From: Sphagnum magellanicum
Taxonomy: Eukaryota; Streptophyta; Sphagnopsida; Sphagnales; Sphagnaceae
DNA: 64,000 nucleotides
Direction of reading: 5' to 3'
NCBI GenBank assembly: GCA_021904315.1
Contig: CM038907.1
Span: 1,302,001 to 1,366,000 of the forward strand
The position numbers were made by a program, and so were the translations under genes. This document shows, piece after piece, positions 35,882 through 48,990 of the stretch. Each line of letters begins with the position of its first letter. Position 1 is the stretch's first letter. Under the pieces are notes generated by a model that worked only from the letters and a program-made list of their open reading frames with translations, searched no databases and was not told the DNA's origin.

Positions 35882-37823
35882 GCAGCAAAAAATTAGTAAG
35901 TAAAAAAAGTCCACCTTTCCTTCTCCTTCCTTCCCTGATTAAGCGCAAGTCCTTCCTTCTGTTGCCACAGATGCTTGGTTGGTCACTTTCCTGAGCCAAA
36001 AAAGACCATGACAAAAATGAGGTTTGTGTGTAATGTCCAATGCTGATAAATACTCTCATGCCCCCCAAAAAAAACAAAAAAAAAAACAATGGTAATTATG
36101 GTGATTATCTTGTTATTGTCCAAAAATGACCAAAACAGAGTTGCAAGTGTTTTTGTAAACACGAGCCATTGCTTTCTAAGTGGGTTTAGGGTTTAGGGTT
36201 TTTGGTTGTAACCACATGTACAGGGGTGGTCATTGAGCTGGAGTAAGTTACAGAAGTTAGTAAAGGTTTGGTTGCAATATGATAATTTGCAAGGGCAAAA
36301 CCTTAAATGGTACTGAAATGCGCGCAACTACCAACCAGCTCAGAAATTTTGTTGGTCGTGATAAAAGATAATGGTGGAGGAGATGAGAAGTGGGAGCTGG
36401 AATAGGGTAATGGTAGTTAGTACCACCTGTTTTGAAAGTGTTGGGGATTGCCAAAAATTCATGTACTTGATGGGGTTGTGTAACAAGTAAAGTGATACTG
36501 ATTGTCAGGGTCCCTGTTCTCTCTCTGTCTCCCTTCTCCATTTGTGTATTGCAATGATGCAAATTGCCAATGTCTAAACACTGCCCATGATACTTGAGAG
36601 CCTAGGAGGTAGCATCAATTTCAAGCCATATGCCACTGCCTTAGCATTTTTTGCTTCTTGGGTTTGTATCAATAGCTGTTGGGCTATTGCAACTTTCATG
36701 CAGTCAAGCAGAATCACAAGCATGCAATTGCAACATCAGTGCAGCAGCAAGCAGCAGATTGTTTTGAAATCCAGTGTTGGATTTGAAGCCCGCATGGTTG
36801 GTTGTTCTGGCATATTCCCTGCAGTGTGTTTTTGAAAAATAAAATCTAATGTCGTATCATTGTAATGAGCATGCAAAGAGACATTAAGCATTAATTATTG
36901 GTGGTGGGTTTTAAAAAACTGTCCAAATAGTAGAAAACTGGTTAAGAACTTGCCCAACTCAACTGAAATGTGATGAAATTTCCCTTTTGTGCACAAATTG
37001 GGAAAATATGGCCATTTTTTTGAAGTAAAGGAATTTGTGACAAAATACTCATATTTTCCTTTTTGGGGTTGCAAGAATGGGAAAATAGTCACAGAAAACA
37101 ACAATTTCATGTATATTCATGTGTGTGGTAAATTATAGCACTTGATCAATGTATTTAAATAAATAAATAAATATTATTTTAGTGATTATTTAAAGATTCA
37201 AATGTTTTCCTTATAAATATTTTAAGAAACTTTCTGAGTGTAACCTATTTCCTAGAAATTCTCTGATGTAATGTCTTCATCCCAAGGATTGACAAAAATG
37301 CTCATAATTTATTCCATGTTCTGTAGAATGCGTCTTGAGCAAATTGTGTGTGTGTGTGTGTTCTCAATTGTTGACCAGGCATTATATATAACTCACCACC
37401 TTCATCAATCTAAATTCCAAAGCTCTGCTGCAGTGTTTTCAACATTAAAATATTGCAGACCCCCCCATCCCCCCATTCATATGTTGTAGAAAGTGATTGC
37501 TTGTTGTTTAAATTCTACCAGAGAAACAGAAACCATAACTTGAATCACAAACTTTTACATCACCAGAGTCTCATGAGGAATTCGCACATGTAGTGTTCCA
37601 TGTCTCTCAGCTAACTGCACTCCCATCAACAAAATTCTTATAACTCCATACATTCTCGTGCCTACCAAAAATGTGGAGCAAACTTTCGGAAGTCCATGTC
37701 TCAAAACCCTAATTTCTGGTCATGACGACTCATCAGCTCTCATGAAAGATGATGATGATCAACCCATAGAAAATGATATTGCATGTAGTTAGCAAACGAA
37801 CGGTGTTTGATCATCTTCTCTTA
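35882..37823. other. Region between the convergent SPS and oleosin genes
   Basis: This holds the 3' ends of both transcripts. A TTTAGGGTTTAGGGTTTTT motif is at about 36184-36202, AATAAA occurs at about 36838 and a GT run near 37347-37360. No further gene is supported. Which AATAAA-like signal ends the SPS transcript cannot be decided here. Confidence 0.45.
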
Positions 37824-38532
37824 TCAAGCTGCAAGACCGGTATCCGTCTTGGACTGCACAAATCCTTTAGCTTCAGATCCGTATCCTCGAGCCTTCTCCT
37901 TGATTTGGCTTGCAGTCTCACTAAGGCGATGGCGGACCTCATCCAGCTGCATGCCATGACATGACATGTTGTTCAACAAGAGCATTAGAATTAGTACAAT
38001 ATTTTTTTGTTTTCCAAAAGCTCATATCACAACTCCTGCACGCATAATTATGCGTGTGTGCGATCGACAATCAAACCCTAAATTCCTCATGTTTCATTCA
38101 TGTGTGGATCTACAACAACAAACAGAAGATTTGCAAAACATGCATGCATGCATGGGTGTTTGGAAGCAGTACCTGCTCGGAGCCGAAGGGATGACGATTC
38201 TTGTAGTAATTATATGCCCAGGAGATGGCGGACAACACGGCCACGCCGAAGGTGCCAGCTCCCAGCAGACCTGCGATGGTGAAGAAGGCCACCACGGCCA
38301 ACGGAATGAGAATGGGACTGAAGAAGATGAGGACGGGAGTGGCCAGCACCGCGGTAACGGTAGTCCCCGTGATGGCCAACCCTCCCAACAACAGCAGCAA
38401 ACCACCTATCGCCAGTAGGGTTACAAGCCCCAGTATCTGACGCGAGTTGGGTGCATTCTGCTGCGCCCTGTAGTAAAGCTCATGCGCTCGATCCTTCAAC
38501 TGCTCTGATCTCTTCTGATCGATGGACGACAT
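37824..38532 (-). CDS. Oleosin, 2 coding exons
   Basis: Oleosins coat oil bodies: a hydrophobic hairpin dips into the lipid and both ends lie in the cytosol. Exon 1 is 38532-38173 and exon 2 is 37946-37824. The 226-bp intron has GT-AG ends, and the product is 160 residues. Residues 1-30 are polar; about 33-104 are hydrophobic. The family's proline knot, P-X5-SP-X3-P, is exact at 66-77 (PVLIFFSPILIP). After the intron, LDEVRHRLSETASQIKEKAR is the expected amphipathic C-terminal helix. HPFGSEQ|LDEVR matches the usual GxxQLDxAR-type junction, which fixes the splice. If the intron were retained, the frame would continue about 20 residues and stop near 38110, losing this helix. Length and layout are normal for the family. 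Confidence 0.93.
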
Positions 38533-38691
38533 GATTGATCAAATACAGAAAAGAAACTCAAACCCCAAAACAACAACCACAGACAAACTCAACACCAGTA
38601 CAGCTACTACTATACAAGAGAACTCAAATCCCACAACAACGACAACAGCAAAAGCTCAATAGAAAAGCTCGAAATGTTCACAAACTGTGCG

Positions 38692-38700
38692 TTTTAAAAG
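38692..38700 (-). promoter_or_regulatory. Possible TATA-like box of the oleosin gene
   Basis: TTTTAAAA lies about 165 bp upstream of the oleosin start codon. It is the only TATA-like word I see in the proximal upstream region. Confidence 0.25.
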
Positions 38701-38782
38701 GAATAACTGGTATGGGGATTGATCAGCTTTTCTTAAGGAAACAAGAAGGGGGAAAAGAAGAACGATTTGAGAACTGATGATC

Positions 38783-38990
38783 GGGACGTGTGCATGGCAC
38801 GGTGATCGTGTCTGCGCATGTGTGGAGACGATGAGATGCGAGGCCATGCGGCTGGACAGCTCTGGTAGTTACAAAAGCCAACAAGCCAAGGGCGGAGCGA
38901 TCCAAGCGCGGCGACGGCCGACGAACTACGCGTCACGTCGTGCGGGACGTTCCGTTTGGCGGAGCTTCGCATGCACATTTCACGTGTCGT
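38783..38990 (-). promoter_or_regulatory. RY and ABRE-like motifs upstream of the oleosin gene
   Basis: Read on the minus strand, CCATGCACACGTC (plus 38785-38797) joins an RY core (CATGCA) to an ACGT core. A second pair lies at 38969-38988: CATGCA at 38970-38975, then CACGTGTC (plus strand) at 38981-38988, an ABRE/G-box. In seed plants RY and ABRE pairs recruit ABI3- and ABI5-type factors to oleosin genes. The same use here is inferred. Confidence 0.5.
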
Positions 38991-39015
38991 CGCAGCAAGC
39001 GCGCAACAGTTAGCT

Positions 39016-39018
39016 AGC

Positions 39019-39055
<37 letters not shown>
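39016..39055. repeat. (ATT)n microsatellite
   Basis: An uninterrupted run of ATT trinucleotides, about 12 units. Confidence 0.9.
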
Positions 39056-39114
39056 TTCCTCTGCTACCAGGTTCCAGCGGCTAAATTTTTTGTGTTTTTT
39101 TTATGGCGATTTTG

Positions 39115-39118
<4 letters not shown>

Positions 39119-39154
<36 letters not shown>
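39119..39154. repeat. (GT)n microsatellite
   Basis: An uninterrupted run of about 17 GT units. It abuts the 176-bp tandem repeat that starts at 39157. Confidence 0.9.
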
Positions 39155-39156
<2 letters not shown>

Positions 39157-39160
<4 letters not shown>

Positions 39161-39575
39161 AGTTTTGGGTCAAGTTTTCATTGCCAGTTTGGACAGTTTT
39201 TGCTATAAATGTGCTTTGCCAATCAATGTTAAATCTTTTTTCACTCAAATATTATATTGTAAGTTCTTTGTTTTCGAAGCAAAATTTAGTTAATTTTGTT
39301 TTTGAAAAGATTTTGCTGCATTTCAAGAGAGTTGTTAGTTTTGGGGTAGGTTTTCATCGGCCTTTCGGTCAAAGTTTTCTAACAAATGTGCCACCAATCA
39401 ATGTTAAATCTTTTTCCACCCAAATATTATGTCGGAAGTTCCCTGCTTTCTAAGAAAAACTTCAACATGTCAAATTTTCCATGAAAAGATTTTGCCACTT
39501 TCCAAGTGAGTTGTTAATAGTTTTGGGAATGTTTTTGACAGTTTTGGTAAATATTCTACAAATGTGTTGCTAAAT
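39157..39575. repeat. 176-bp tandem repeat, 2.4 copies
   Basis: Units start at about 39157, 39333 and 39509 with a TTAGTTTTGGG-like word. They share CCAATCAATGTTAAATC and CAAATATTAT further in. The third copy is partial. Confidence 0.75.
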
Positions 39576-41699
39576 TAAGTTTATAATATCAATTGAGAAT
39601 GATATCATATCATATTGTATCATTTGCTAAATTAATTAAAAGTTGAATTTTGATTCAACATTTGTAACATATACTATCAAGAGTATTAGCTTCGAATTGA
39701 GAGTTTTGAAAAAATACCAATGCAACTCATGGTGTAGAATGTGACCATCAAAATTAATTACTTATAATTTGTAAAAAAAGTCCTCACTCCCCCAAATACC
39801 TGAAAACAACAATTTCAAAATCTAATAATCCTCATCAATTAAAATAGGTAATAGATCTTTAATTCAATTTGATCTTATTAAAACTGAAAACTTGAGCCAA
39901 TGGTTGAACATTATAATGTTTATGGACTTATGGACCAATCACACAACAATGGGTGCAAAACATTGTTGATTCAAGCACCAACATATAACATTTATTTCAA
40001 TCACCAATGAGTTTTGCTTGAATTCAAAACACATCCATGGATAATTATTTGTATATATAAGGAATGCCACTTCAAAAATTTGGGGTGAGCAACATTTAAT
40101 TCAAATTTCACCCTATTTTCCACCATCTAATTAGACAATTGGGCAATTAATTTGAATTAATGTGCTTTAAAGTTGATTATTTGATTACTTGATTTGGACT
40201 ATAATGGAATTTCATGAAACCCTTCGACATGTCTTATAATTCCTCACAACTACATCTAATTTGTGGGATCTTTGGTGTATCAAGATTTTTTTATTAGTTC
40301 TTTTGAAACTGTCTAACTAGTCACCTTCATAAAGTAAAAAAGAACATATTTATTGTGGTTTGATCCCAAATTAAAGCCAAATATTCACCATAAATAATAG
40401 AAAGTTTTCAATGTGACTTAAACCTTTATATGAAGCATTATTTCATTATATATAGTAGATTATGTATAATGTGTGTTTCCATGGGGTTACATCAAAATGA
40501 TAAATTCTCAACAAACAAATTTGAAAATTTGAAAATTGAGACATTTACCTATTGTTTTACAACTTTGGAGTGCAATAGATTTCACATTCATCATAGTTTC
40601 CCATCCAAGTTTTTTTCTCACATGAACTTCATGAAAACAAGTTTTTCATGTTGTATCGAATTCTTAATTTGGACATGATTGGAATTTTCTAATTTAATTC
40701 AAAATGGTCAAAACTCCTTCAACCAATTTGTCTTGATTCTTCAACTACACATAATTATCATGCTAGCAAGACTATTATAATCCAACGTGGGGAAACAAAC
40801 TAGCTCCCAACTAATGCACTATGTTATTGCCACAAGCTCCTAACCATCGAGCCCACCTCTATAAAATTGGCTCTCTTATCCTAGACTTACCTCAAATTAG
40901 TGTGCAAAAGTATCCTTGAGTGATACCACTAAAAACATCACACTTCAAAAATTTTAGACACATCCAATTTTACGTCAAAATAAAAATCACCTAAAGAAGC
41001 CTTTTTTTTTCAAATTTGTAAGAGAAGATTACCCAAATCATGTAGAATTTGAAACTTCAATTAGAATTACAAAAATTTAAGTTTCAATATTTTTAATGAA
41101 TGGTCAACAAATTTTTTTCAGGAAACTAACACTAGTGGTTCCTTTTTGAACATTAGTGATTCCTTTTTTAGGAACACAAAAAATGAACAAGTTTTAAAAC
41201 TTTTTTGAGAGGTTATTAGTTTTTACATGGACCCATATGGTCCTTTTTTTTTGTTTTTGAATAGACATTGAATTGAGTAGCCAATTTGTTTTAAGTAATT
41301 TCCCAAGGTCAAGATTAGGAGGTCATAAAGGGCCATTGAGCCTAAGAACACCAATAACAAAATATCTTTCTTTTTTTCCAATGCCCATTTGGGGTCATGA
41401 TTCAATGCCTAAAATGGACATAAAAGAAAAAACATAGCTAGGCAAATACAATGACACTTAAAGACCACATCTTGTGAAAAAGATGAATGCTTTGGGATAA
41501 CTTGTAGAATGATGTCCAACAAATCTTAGACTTCAAAAGTTGGGTCTTGAAAGGATGTTTAAAGGATGGGCCAAAAATCTTGGTTGGGCATAGAGACATG
41601 CATTTGTTTCTTTTTTTTATAATTCAATTGAGTGGCATGTTATGCAATACAAGGTGTCCTTTACCAATGCCCTATGGAGTCCTAAAGATGGACCTCCAA
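39576..41699. other. AT-rich spacer
   Basis: I see no coding region, array or element I can support. Confidence 0.5.
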
Positions 41700-42480
41700 T
41701 TCCATTGTGGCAAGTGACGATTCAGGTCATTCGAAGTTGCTAGAAAGATTTCCAAATCTTGTTTCTTTTGACCCTATATCAAGGAATGATGCCACCAAGT
41801 TGATTGAAAAGGAAAAAATTATCAGCATTAGGCATTTTAAATACATGGAGTTTTGGGGGATAGGTATGCGCAAGGATGAACCCTATGTTCAAAAGCTTGG
41901 TCCATACCTAGATTATTGAGAAAACATCCTTGAGTTGTCAAAACCTTTGCCAATTCAAAATTCAACCCTCTTGGAAGGTTTTTGGCCTTTAAGCAATTGA
42001 AGATCTTATCACATGTGAGGTGCCATTCCCCCATTGTTGATGTTGATCTTAAAGACCCAATTATCGTTCCATATTGTGGTCCTAAAAACATGCAACCATC
42101 ATTGAAGATAGTTGCTTACATTTTGTTTTGAGACTTGGGCCTTGGAGATTTCATTCTAGTAAGGCTTGTAGATTTGGAATTATGTCCTATGTGGATGGGA
42201 AGGGCGGAAAGTGAAGTTGTGAAGGATGAAAAATTTGATAATTTTGGACATGTTCATATTCAATGCTAGGTGCCAACGAGAAAAAAAGCAAGGAACAATA
42301 GAAAATTGTATCAAGATTGTTGCGTGAACAAATGGAAGTGCAATTTGGCAAACCCAAAACAATGGGTTGACATTTCATTGATTCTATTATCCTTTCTTGC
42401 TAGAAATATTGTCACAATCAATAGCATTATAATGATTAATGCTAATAATGTAATTAAGGCCAAACAAAAACCTTAATGCA
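41700..42480 (+). pseudogene. Decayed coding remnant of a repeat-borne gene
   Basis: Codon-like sequence runs across this stretch on the plus strand, with short conserved-looking segments such as WKCNLANPKQWVDIS near 42330-42380. It is broken by several interruptions and is not functional. The style resembles hypothetical proteins encoded by plant repeats. I cannot assign a transposon class, so it is treated as a fossil of unknown family. Confidence 0.4.
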
Positions 42481-42731
42481 ATTAAAGAGATTGTTGGTGT
42501 GTAATTATTATTTTGATTTCTACTCTTTTTTTCTTTTTTAAATTGCAATTTGGTTGTTTAACTTGAAAGAAGAATATTGTTATGATTGAAATTTCTTTAT
42601 GTTTATTTTTAATATGTTGCATATGTCATATTAATATGGACCTATGTAATTTGATAGTAATTCAACTTGCAAGCTTTCATAATTTTATTTTATTTGGTAT
42701 ATAATGATGACTTAATGCCTAAAAACCCTTT

Positions 42732-43185
42732 TAGTCATTTTATTTTACTAAGTCCAAATTGTATAATTTGTTAATGTTTTGATAAATTGAAGTTTTTACC
42801 TTGTTAGGTGGTCACCAAATACTTGCATGAGATGTTAAAAATTGCTTTGAAATGTCAAAATTTTAAGGTAACAAATTTTAATCCTTTTATTTTACTAAGT
42901 CCAAATTGTGTTATTTGTTAATGTTTCGATAAATTAAAGCTTTAACAAGTTGTACTTGGTGGCCACCAAGTTCTTACGTGAAATGTATAAAAATTGTTTC
43001 CAAATGTCAAGATTTAAAAATAAAAAGTTTTAGTCCCTTTTTTTACTAATTGTGTTATCTATTAATGTTTTGATTAATTGAAGCTTTTACAAGTTATACC
43101 AAGTGCCCACAAGGTATTTGCATGAGATGTATAAAAATTGCTTTGAAATGTCAAGATTTAAAGGTAGCAAGTTTTTGGTCATTAA
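42732..43185. repeat. About 150-bp tandem repeat, 3 copies
   Basis: Units start near 42732, 42879 and 43031 (periods 147 and 152). Shared words include TTTACTAAGTCCAAATTGT, TGTTAATGTTT and GAAATGTCAA. The third copy is the most diverged at its start. Confidence 0.75.
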
Positions 43186-43500
43186 TTATGTATTTAGTTT
43201 CTTATTGTAACTGAATATTTATGTTAGACCAAGATTATATATCAAGATAATGCTTTTCGTTATATATGTGATTATACTATTGTTAACATAAACATATATA
43301 CCTCAAGTCCTTAAACTTACCCAAATGTAGCACATAACATTATAGGCAAATATAAAAGTTGGAAATAATTTTGCAAGTTTTAGTCAAAATTGTTTGAATT
43401 TGATAGCCATTAGTTGGCCTTCCTTGCATTCACCATGTTGAGTTAAGTTCCAAACTAATATTTTAATCTAAAATTAAATAAATACATGTTTCTAGCTTTC

Positions 43501-43513
43501 ACTAGTAGAAAAC
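43501..43513 (+). other. CACTA-type terminus without a partner
   Basis: CACTAGTAGAAAA has the form of a CACTA transposon end. I did not find a matching TTTTCTACTAGTG end nearby, so this may be a lone remnant or chance. Confidence 0.25.
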
Positions 43514-44127
43514 CCCCCTTTTTCAACCAATTGCTTTTGACCTCATGTCATTTTTTACTACATTTTCAACTATAGATTTTTAAATCTTAAAAAAAAATTT
43601 GGGGCTCCCAAGTAAGTTGAAGCATCTACTCTTTTGGTGGACAATTGAAAATAAATCTCAATTAAAGGGTCTACAATTGAATTATAGTTGAAATATCGAC
43701 TGGGAAAATGACATAGCCTATAGTTGTGCCTCCTGAAGTGGTGTGTTGACTTGTTAACTCTTGTGTTCAACTACTTTTGTGAGTCACAAAACATAAAAAT
43801 GGATGATAAATGCATGTTGGATGGATGAAATGTAGTTCAAGGCATTAATATCTTTGTTGCAACCACTATTATAATTCCTTTTTCTTTTACTAGAATTTTT
43901 GGTCAAAAAAGACCCATTTTGGATAGGCATCCAAAAAACCTCTAAGTCATTTTGAACATGTCCATTGTGACTGGGCCATGTACTTTTTGACCAAGCCTAA
44001 GTTGACATTTTTGACTAATCATTTTGACTAATATTTTTGATTAGTCATTTCAATTAATACTTTTGATTAGTTAATATAACAGTCAAATTATTTTTTGATT
44101 AATCAAACACCATTTTGACTAGGCAAA

Positions 44128-44490
44128 TGCCATGTGGCATTTAAACAATGGCCACCCAAGTAAACCACGTGGCATCAAAACATTGGCAACCTAGGCTATG
44201 CCACATAGCATTTAACATTGGTCATCTAGGTTATGCCACATGGCATATAAACATTGGCCATCTAGGCTATGTTGCATGGCATTTAAACATTGGCCATCTA
44301 GGCTATGTCATGTGGCATTTAAACATTGGCCACTAGGTTATGCCACGTGTCATTTAAACATTGACCATTAAATTATGCTACATGGCATTTAAACATTGGC
44401 CACTAGGTTATGCCACGTGTCATTTAAACATTGGCCATTAAAAATTATGCCACATGGCATTTAAACATTGGCCACTAAGTTATGCCATGT
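44128..44490. repeat. 36-bp minisatellite with CACGTG/CACATG cores
   Basis: Ten units of about 36 bp carry TGCCACATGGCATTTAAAC followed by ATTGGCCATCTAGG. The palindromic core varies between CACGTG, CACATG and CATGTG. The plus-strand frame at 44148-44336 (repeats of NIGHLGY) is simply the translation of the array. Confidence 0.85.
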
Positions 44491-45479
44491 GAATAAAATC
44501 TAAATAACCTAGGTTAAACTTAAAATTAGATACTTATTCTTAAGGTTCCTATGTTTAAGAGATTACAACCTAAACTCTTAGGCTTAAGTCTAGGAACCTA
44601 TAATTAGCCTGTAATTAACTTTATAAAAGCCTAAAGTAAGCTAGGGTGACCTAAGCTATGACCTTTACTAAACTTAAATATACACCACTTAAATTAATCC
44701 TACACCTAAATGACCTAGGTAGGGAAAATCCTGAATTTGGCTTTTAAAGTTGAGTATTTTCAATTGGTTCATCCCAAGTGGCCTTCCTTTTTAAAATATG
44801 TTTTATGCTTTGGATGTCTATGGTGCATCTATTTACATTGCTCATCATTTGGAAAGGATGACAAACAATATGGGACAAACTTTTAGGAGGGAGAAACATT
44901 TTCATGTTCACACAACACTAGAGCCTTTTAGTTCACACAACGTTATTCCTAAATAATTATGTAAAATACATTAAATAAATAAATAAACAAGGAGGAGGTA
45001 AATATGTGTGTTAATTAAGTTAAAATAAAAATTAGTAATAGTTAATGTCTAGTTATTTAATTATAATTAATAATTACAATCATATTATAAATCCTTGAAA
45101 ATACCAAGATAGTTATAATGTATTATATTATTGATTGATAATTACAACCAAATTATAACTAATCCTTAAAAAATTGACCTCATTCAATATATATTATCAA
45201 TAATGTATTTGTAAAAATTAATATTTAATAATTTAATTACACATTCATTAATGTATTTTAGATAAATAACTAGTTAACCAACTAGTAATTTATCATAGGT
45301 ATATAAATGGCCTACCCTAACCTATATAATTAGGTTACCTATAGGTCAAAATATAGGTAAATAGGTGGAATATAGGTATGGTATGTATAAATATATACAC
45401 CTACATAAAAGTTAATTGTATTTAAATTATTTGACCACATACATTACATAAGTTAAATAGGTGACTAATTTAACCTAGG
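44491..45479. other. AT-rich spacer with CTTAGG-type words
   Basis: Short words such as CCTAGG, CTTAGG and TAGGTATA recur without a fixed period. There is no coding content. Confidence 0.5.
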
Positions 45480-46480
45480 AAAATTTAATTATGGCAAAAC
45501 TAATGATTGGTAAAATAATGTTTGAAGCAACCACAACTAAAGTAATTATGGAAAATTTAATAATGGCTGAACCAGCCAAAAATTTAAAATAGCTATGAAA
45601 AAATAACCATCACTAAACTAATTATGGTTCAACTAACCATAAGTAAAATAAATATGGAAAAACTAAAAAATAAATAATTAATGGTTAAACCAACTATGGC
45701 TAAACTAGAAATGGCTAAACTAACTACGAATAAATTTAATATGGCTAAACTAACCAATGAATAAATATTTTATGATTCAACCAATTATGCATAAATTAAT
45801 TATGCCTAAAATAAATATGAATAAAATAATTATGGCTAAAATCAAACTTGTTAAACTAACCATGAGTAAATAAATTTGGCTAAACTAACCACTAATAAAA
45901 TTAATATGGCTAAAATAACTAATGAATATATATTTTATAGCAAAATCAATTATACAAAAATTAATTCTGGTTAAAATAAACATGAATGAAATAATTATGA
46001 CTAAAATCAAAATGATTAAAATAATTATGGAAAAATTAACCATGGCTAAAACTAGAAATGGTTAAACTAACCATGAGTAAATAAATTTGACTAAACTAAC
46101 CATTAATAAAGTTAATATGGCTAAATGAACTAATGAATAAATATTTAATGACAAAATCAATTATGAAAAAATTAATTATGGCTAAAATAAACATGAATGA
46201 AATAACTATAACTTAAAAGAATGGTTTAAATAATTATGGCAAAACCAACCATGGTTAAATTAACAATAACTTTAAATTAATTATAATTCTATTTATAATG
46301 GTTAAAATTTTATTAGGGTAAAATAATAATATGTTAAAAATAAATATAGCTAGTTTAATTATGTTTATAGTAACAATGGTTGAAACATATACAACTAAAC
46401 AAACTATGGCTAATTGAACATAATTAATTTCAATATAGCCAATTTAACCATAGTTAGATAAACCATATATCTATATATAT
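45480..46480. repeat. Degenerate TGGCTAAA/TAACCATGA array with higher-order units
   Basis: About 1 kb is made of variants of ATGGCTAAACTAACCATGA and AAATAAA. Longer units are visible, opening near 45703, 45842 and 46051 with CTAGAAATGG(C/T)TAAACTAAC or a variant and passing through GAATAAATATTT, about 140-210 bp each. Confidence 0.65.
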
Positions 46481-48970
46481 AATTTAATCATAATTGATTT
46501 GGTCATTATTCATTTTGTTATGATTAACTAACTTTTACATTTTTCAATTTTTTTTTCTAATCGATCAAACATAGTCAAAATGTTAAATGTTGTCCCAAAA
46601 TACCCAACTAATATTACAATTTGTAATTGGCCCTTTTGACTAGGCCATTGGCCACTTTGATTAAACCTACTTAATTAACCTTACTGATTGAATATAATAG
46701 GTGTCCTTATTGACTAGGGCACTTGCCAATTTGATTAGATTGGGTGGTTTATTGACTAAGCCACTAATTGATTTGACTAGGTGATATTTTTACATCTAAT
46801 TTGATTAGATGTTCAATTTAATTAATTGTCAAATTAGTCATTCTATTTAAATTGATTACTCAAAAAATACCCATTATCATTCAAGCACTTGGCCTCTAAT
46901 AAAAAATACATGTCCATCTAGTGAACTTGGTCAGTTTGAAAAAATAAAAATTCTAGTTGTGAATTTTGATTTTTGACTATTTCTGAACTATATTATATAA
47001 CTACAAGTGAACCTTTCAAAAAATACATAAATTAATCATAAATTGATAAAATAATTAGTCATTATTCATGAATTATAAATATTAATTAATTAAAAATGAA
47101 ATAATCATTAGTTAATTTGAAATTACTTAATAAATATATTAAAAAATCAATAAGTTTATAAATAATTTATTAACTATTAATTAATATTAAATACTTAGTT
47201 CTTATGAAATAACTAATTATTTTATAAAATTAGTTGGACTAATTATTTAAATAATAATTATTTGATTATGCTTTATTTAATCAATCTAAAATATTTTATT
47301 AGTTTAGAAATTTTTCAATAATTTGATATGACTACTTAATTGAAAGTTGTGGTTAATAGTTAATGACTATTAATTAGTAAATATTTAGCTATCCAATGAA
47401 TAATAAATAAAAATTCTTCACATATTAAATTTTCTAGTTAATATTAATGATTAATTAAAACTGATTGAATATTTACTTAATAAATTTATAAAATTCGTTA
47501 TATATAAAATATTTATTTTAAAAAATATATAAATGAAATTTTAATAATATATTTATTAATATTTATTAATTAAGAATTATGGTTTAAAATTAATAAATAA
47601 TAATTAGTTAATAGTTAGTTAGTTATAAAATTAAAAATAAATAATGGTTCACGAAGTAAATTATTTACTTAATATTAATGATAATTAAAAATGATTTGAT
47701 ATCTACAAATTAATTTGATAAGTTAGTAATGTGATCTTTTATAATTAATATTTAAGAATTACCAATTAATTAATATTTTATTTTGTTAGATAGTCAATTT
47801 AAAGCCTATTTATTTGTTATTTTATTAATTGATCACTAGAATTTTAAAGGTTTATTTTAAAAAGTAATTATGATAGTTTTATTTAAATTTCAATAAATAA
47901 AAATTTATGTTAGTTTATAAGTAATTGCCAAATAATTAGATAGATTAAAAAAATTTAATGAATAATTTGTGAATTGATTAATTAATTCATTATTATGTAA
48001 CTATTTCTGGAAATGTTAAGTATTTATTAAATATTTAATACCTATGTAACTACTCACCTAATTAATAGTTAAGTATTTAGTTAATGTATATTTAAAGTAC
48101 TAAATAACTAGGTCTTTAGTAAGTACTAGGTAGCTATTAATTAGATAGGTAACCACTAAAGTTAACGTTAGGTTAATTACTAGATACCTACCTACTAGTT
48201 ATTAATTAACAATAAAAGTATGTAACTAAGTAGTTAGTACCTACCTCTAGGTACCTACTAACTATTACTTAATATGTACTTTTTAGCTATTATTAGTTAT
48301 TAAGTTTCTAGGTTATCTTACATGCGTAGGTGTGTAACTTAGGTGCCACATTAGACATTTAATTAACCTTAGGTGGTTAACCTTAGTTTAACTAAACTTA
48401 GGCATCATGTATGCTAAATGAATTGATAGGGTAACTATTAGTTATTCCCTTAAATTAGGATCATATTATAATAATATTAATTATAATTAATTATTATAAC
48501 TATACAAATGTGATTAACCTAGCTTAAAACTAATTACAATAACATTTGAAAATTAAAATTACTACCTACTATTACAACATCACTTAACACCCAAAGCAAA
48601 AATGATTTCCACAAAATAAGTTATTTCCTCCACTATACATAAAAATAGGAAGATTATTTATCTTCAACATTTTCAACTATAGACTATATCTCAAGTATAG
48701 CAATCTTGGAAAGCTGATACATAGGTTTGGCCCTTTTCTATCTATGAAAACTCTATTTCATCTAAAACTTCACTACCCTAATTAAATAGGAATCAATGTA
48801 AGTTTCACCTCTATCACATTGGACATATGAGTATGGATTCCTACCTTGTTGTTTGAAGTATTTGTCAATAACAAATTGACTACCAAAGAGAAACATCTAA
48901 CCATATGCATCTACGTGTTTTTCTTGTGCTACCATGTCCAACCACTCTATGCATATTAAAATCTAGAAAC
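46481..48970. other. Extremely AT-rich block
   Basis: The sequence consists almost wholly of TTAATTAA, AATAATTA and, near 48000-48330, TAGGTA/TACCTA words. No fixed period is evident and there is no coding content. It bounds the fossil part that starts at 48991. Confidence 0.5.
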
Positions 48971-48990
48971 CAGCACTATCTTGTGCATCA

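Noticed and set aside
44148-44336. NIGHLGY-repeat protein
   Set aside because: The frame is the translation of the 36-bp minisatellite.
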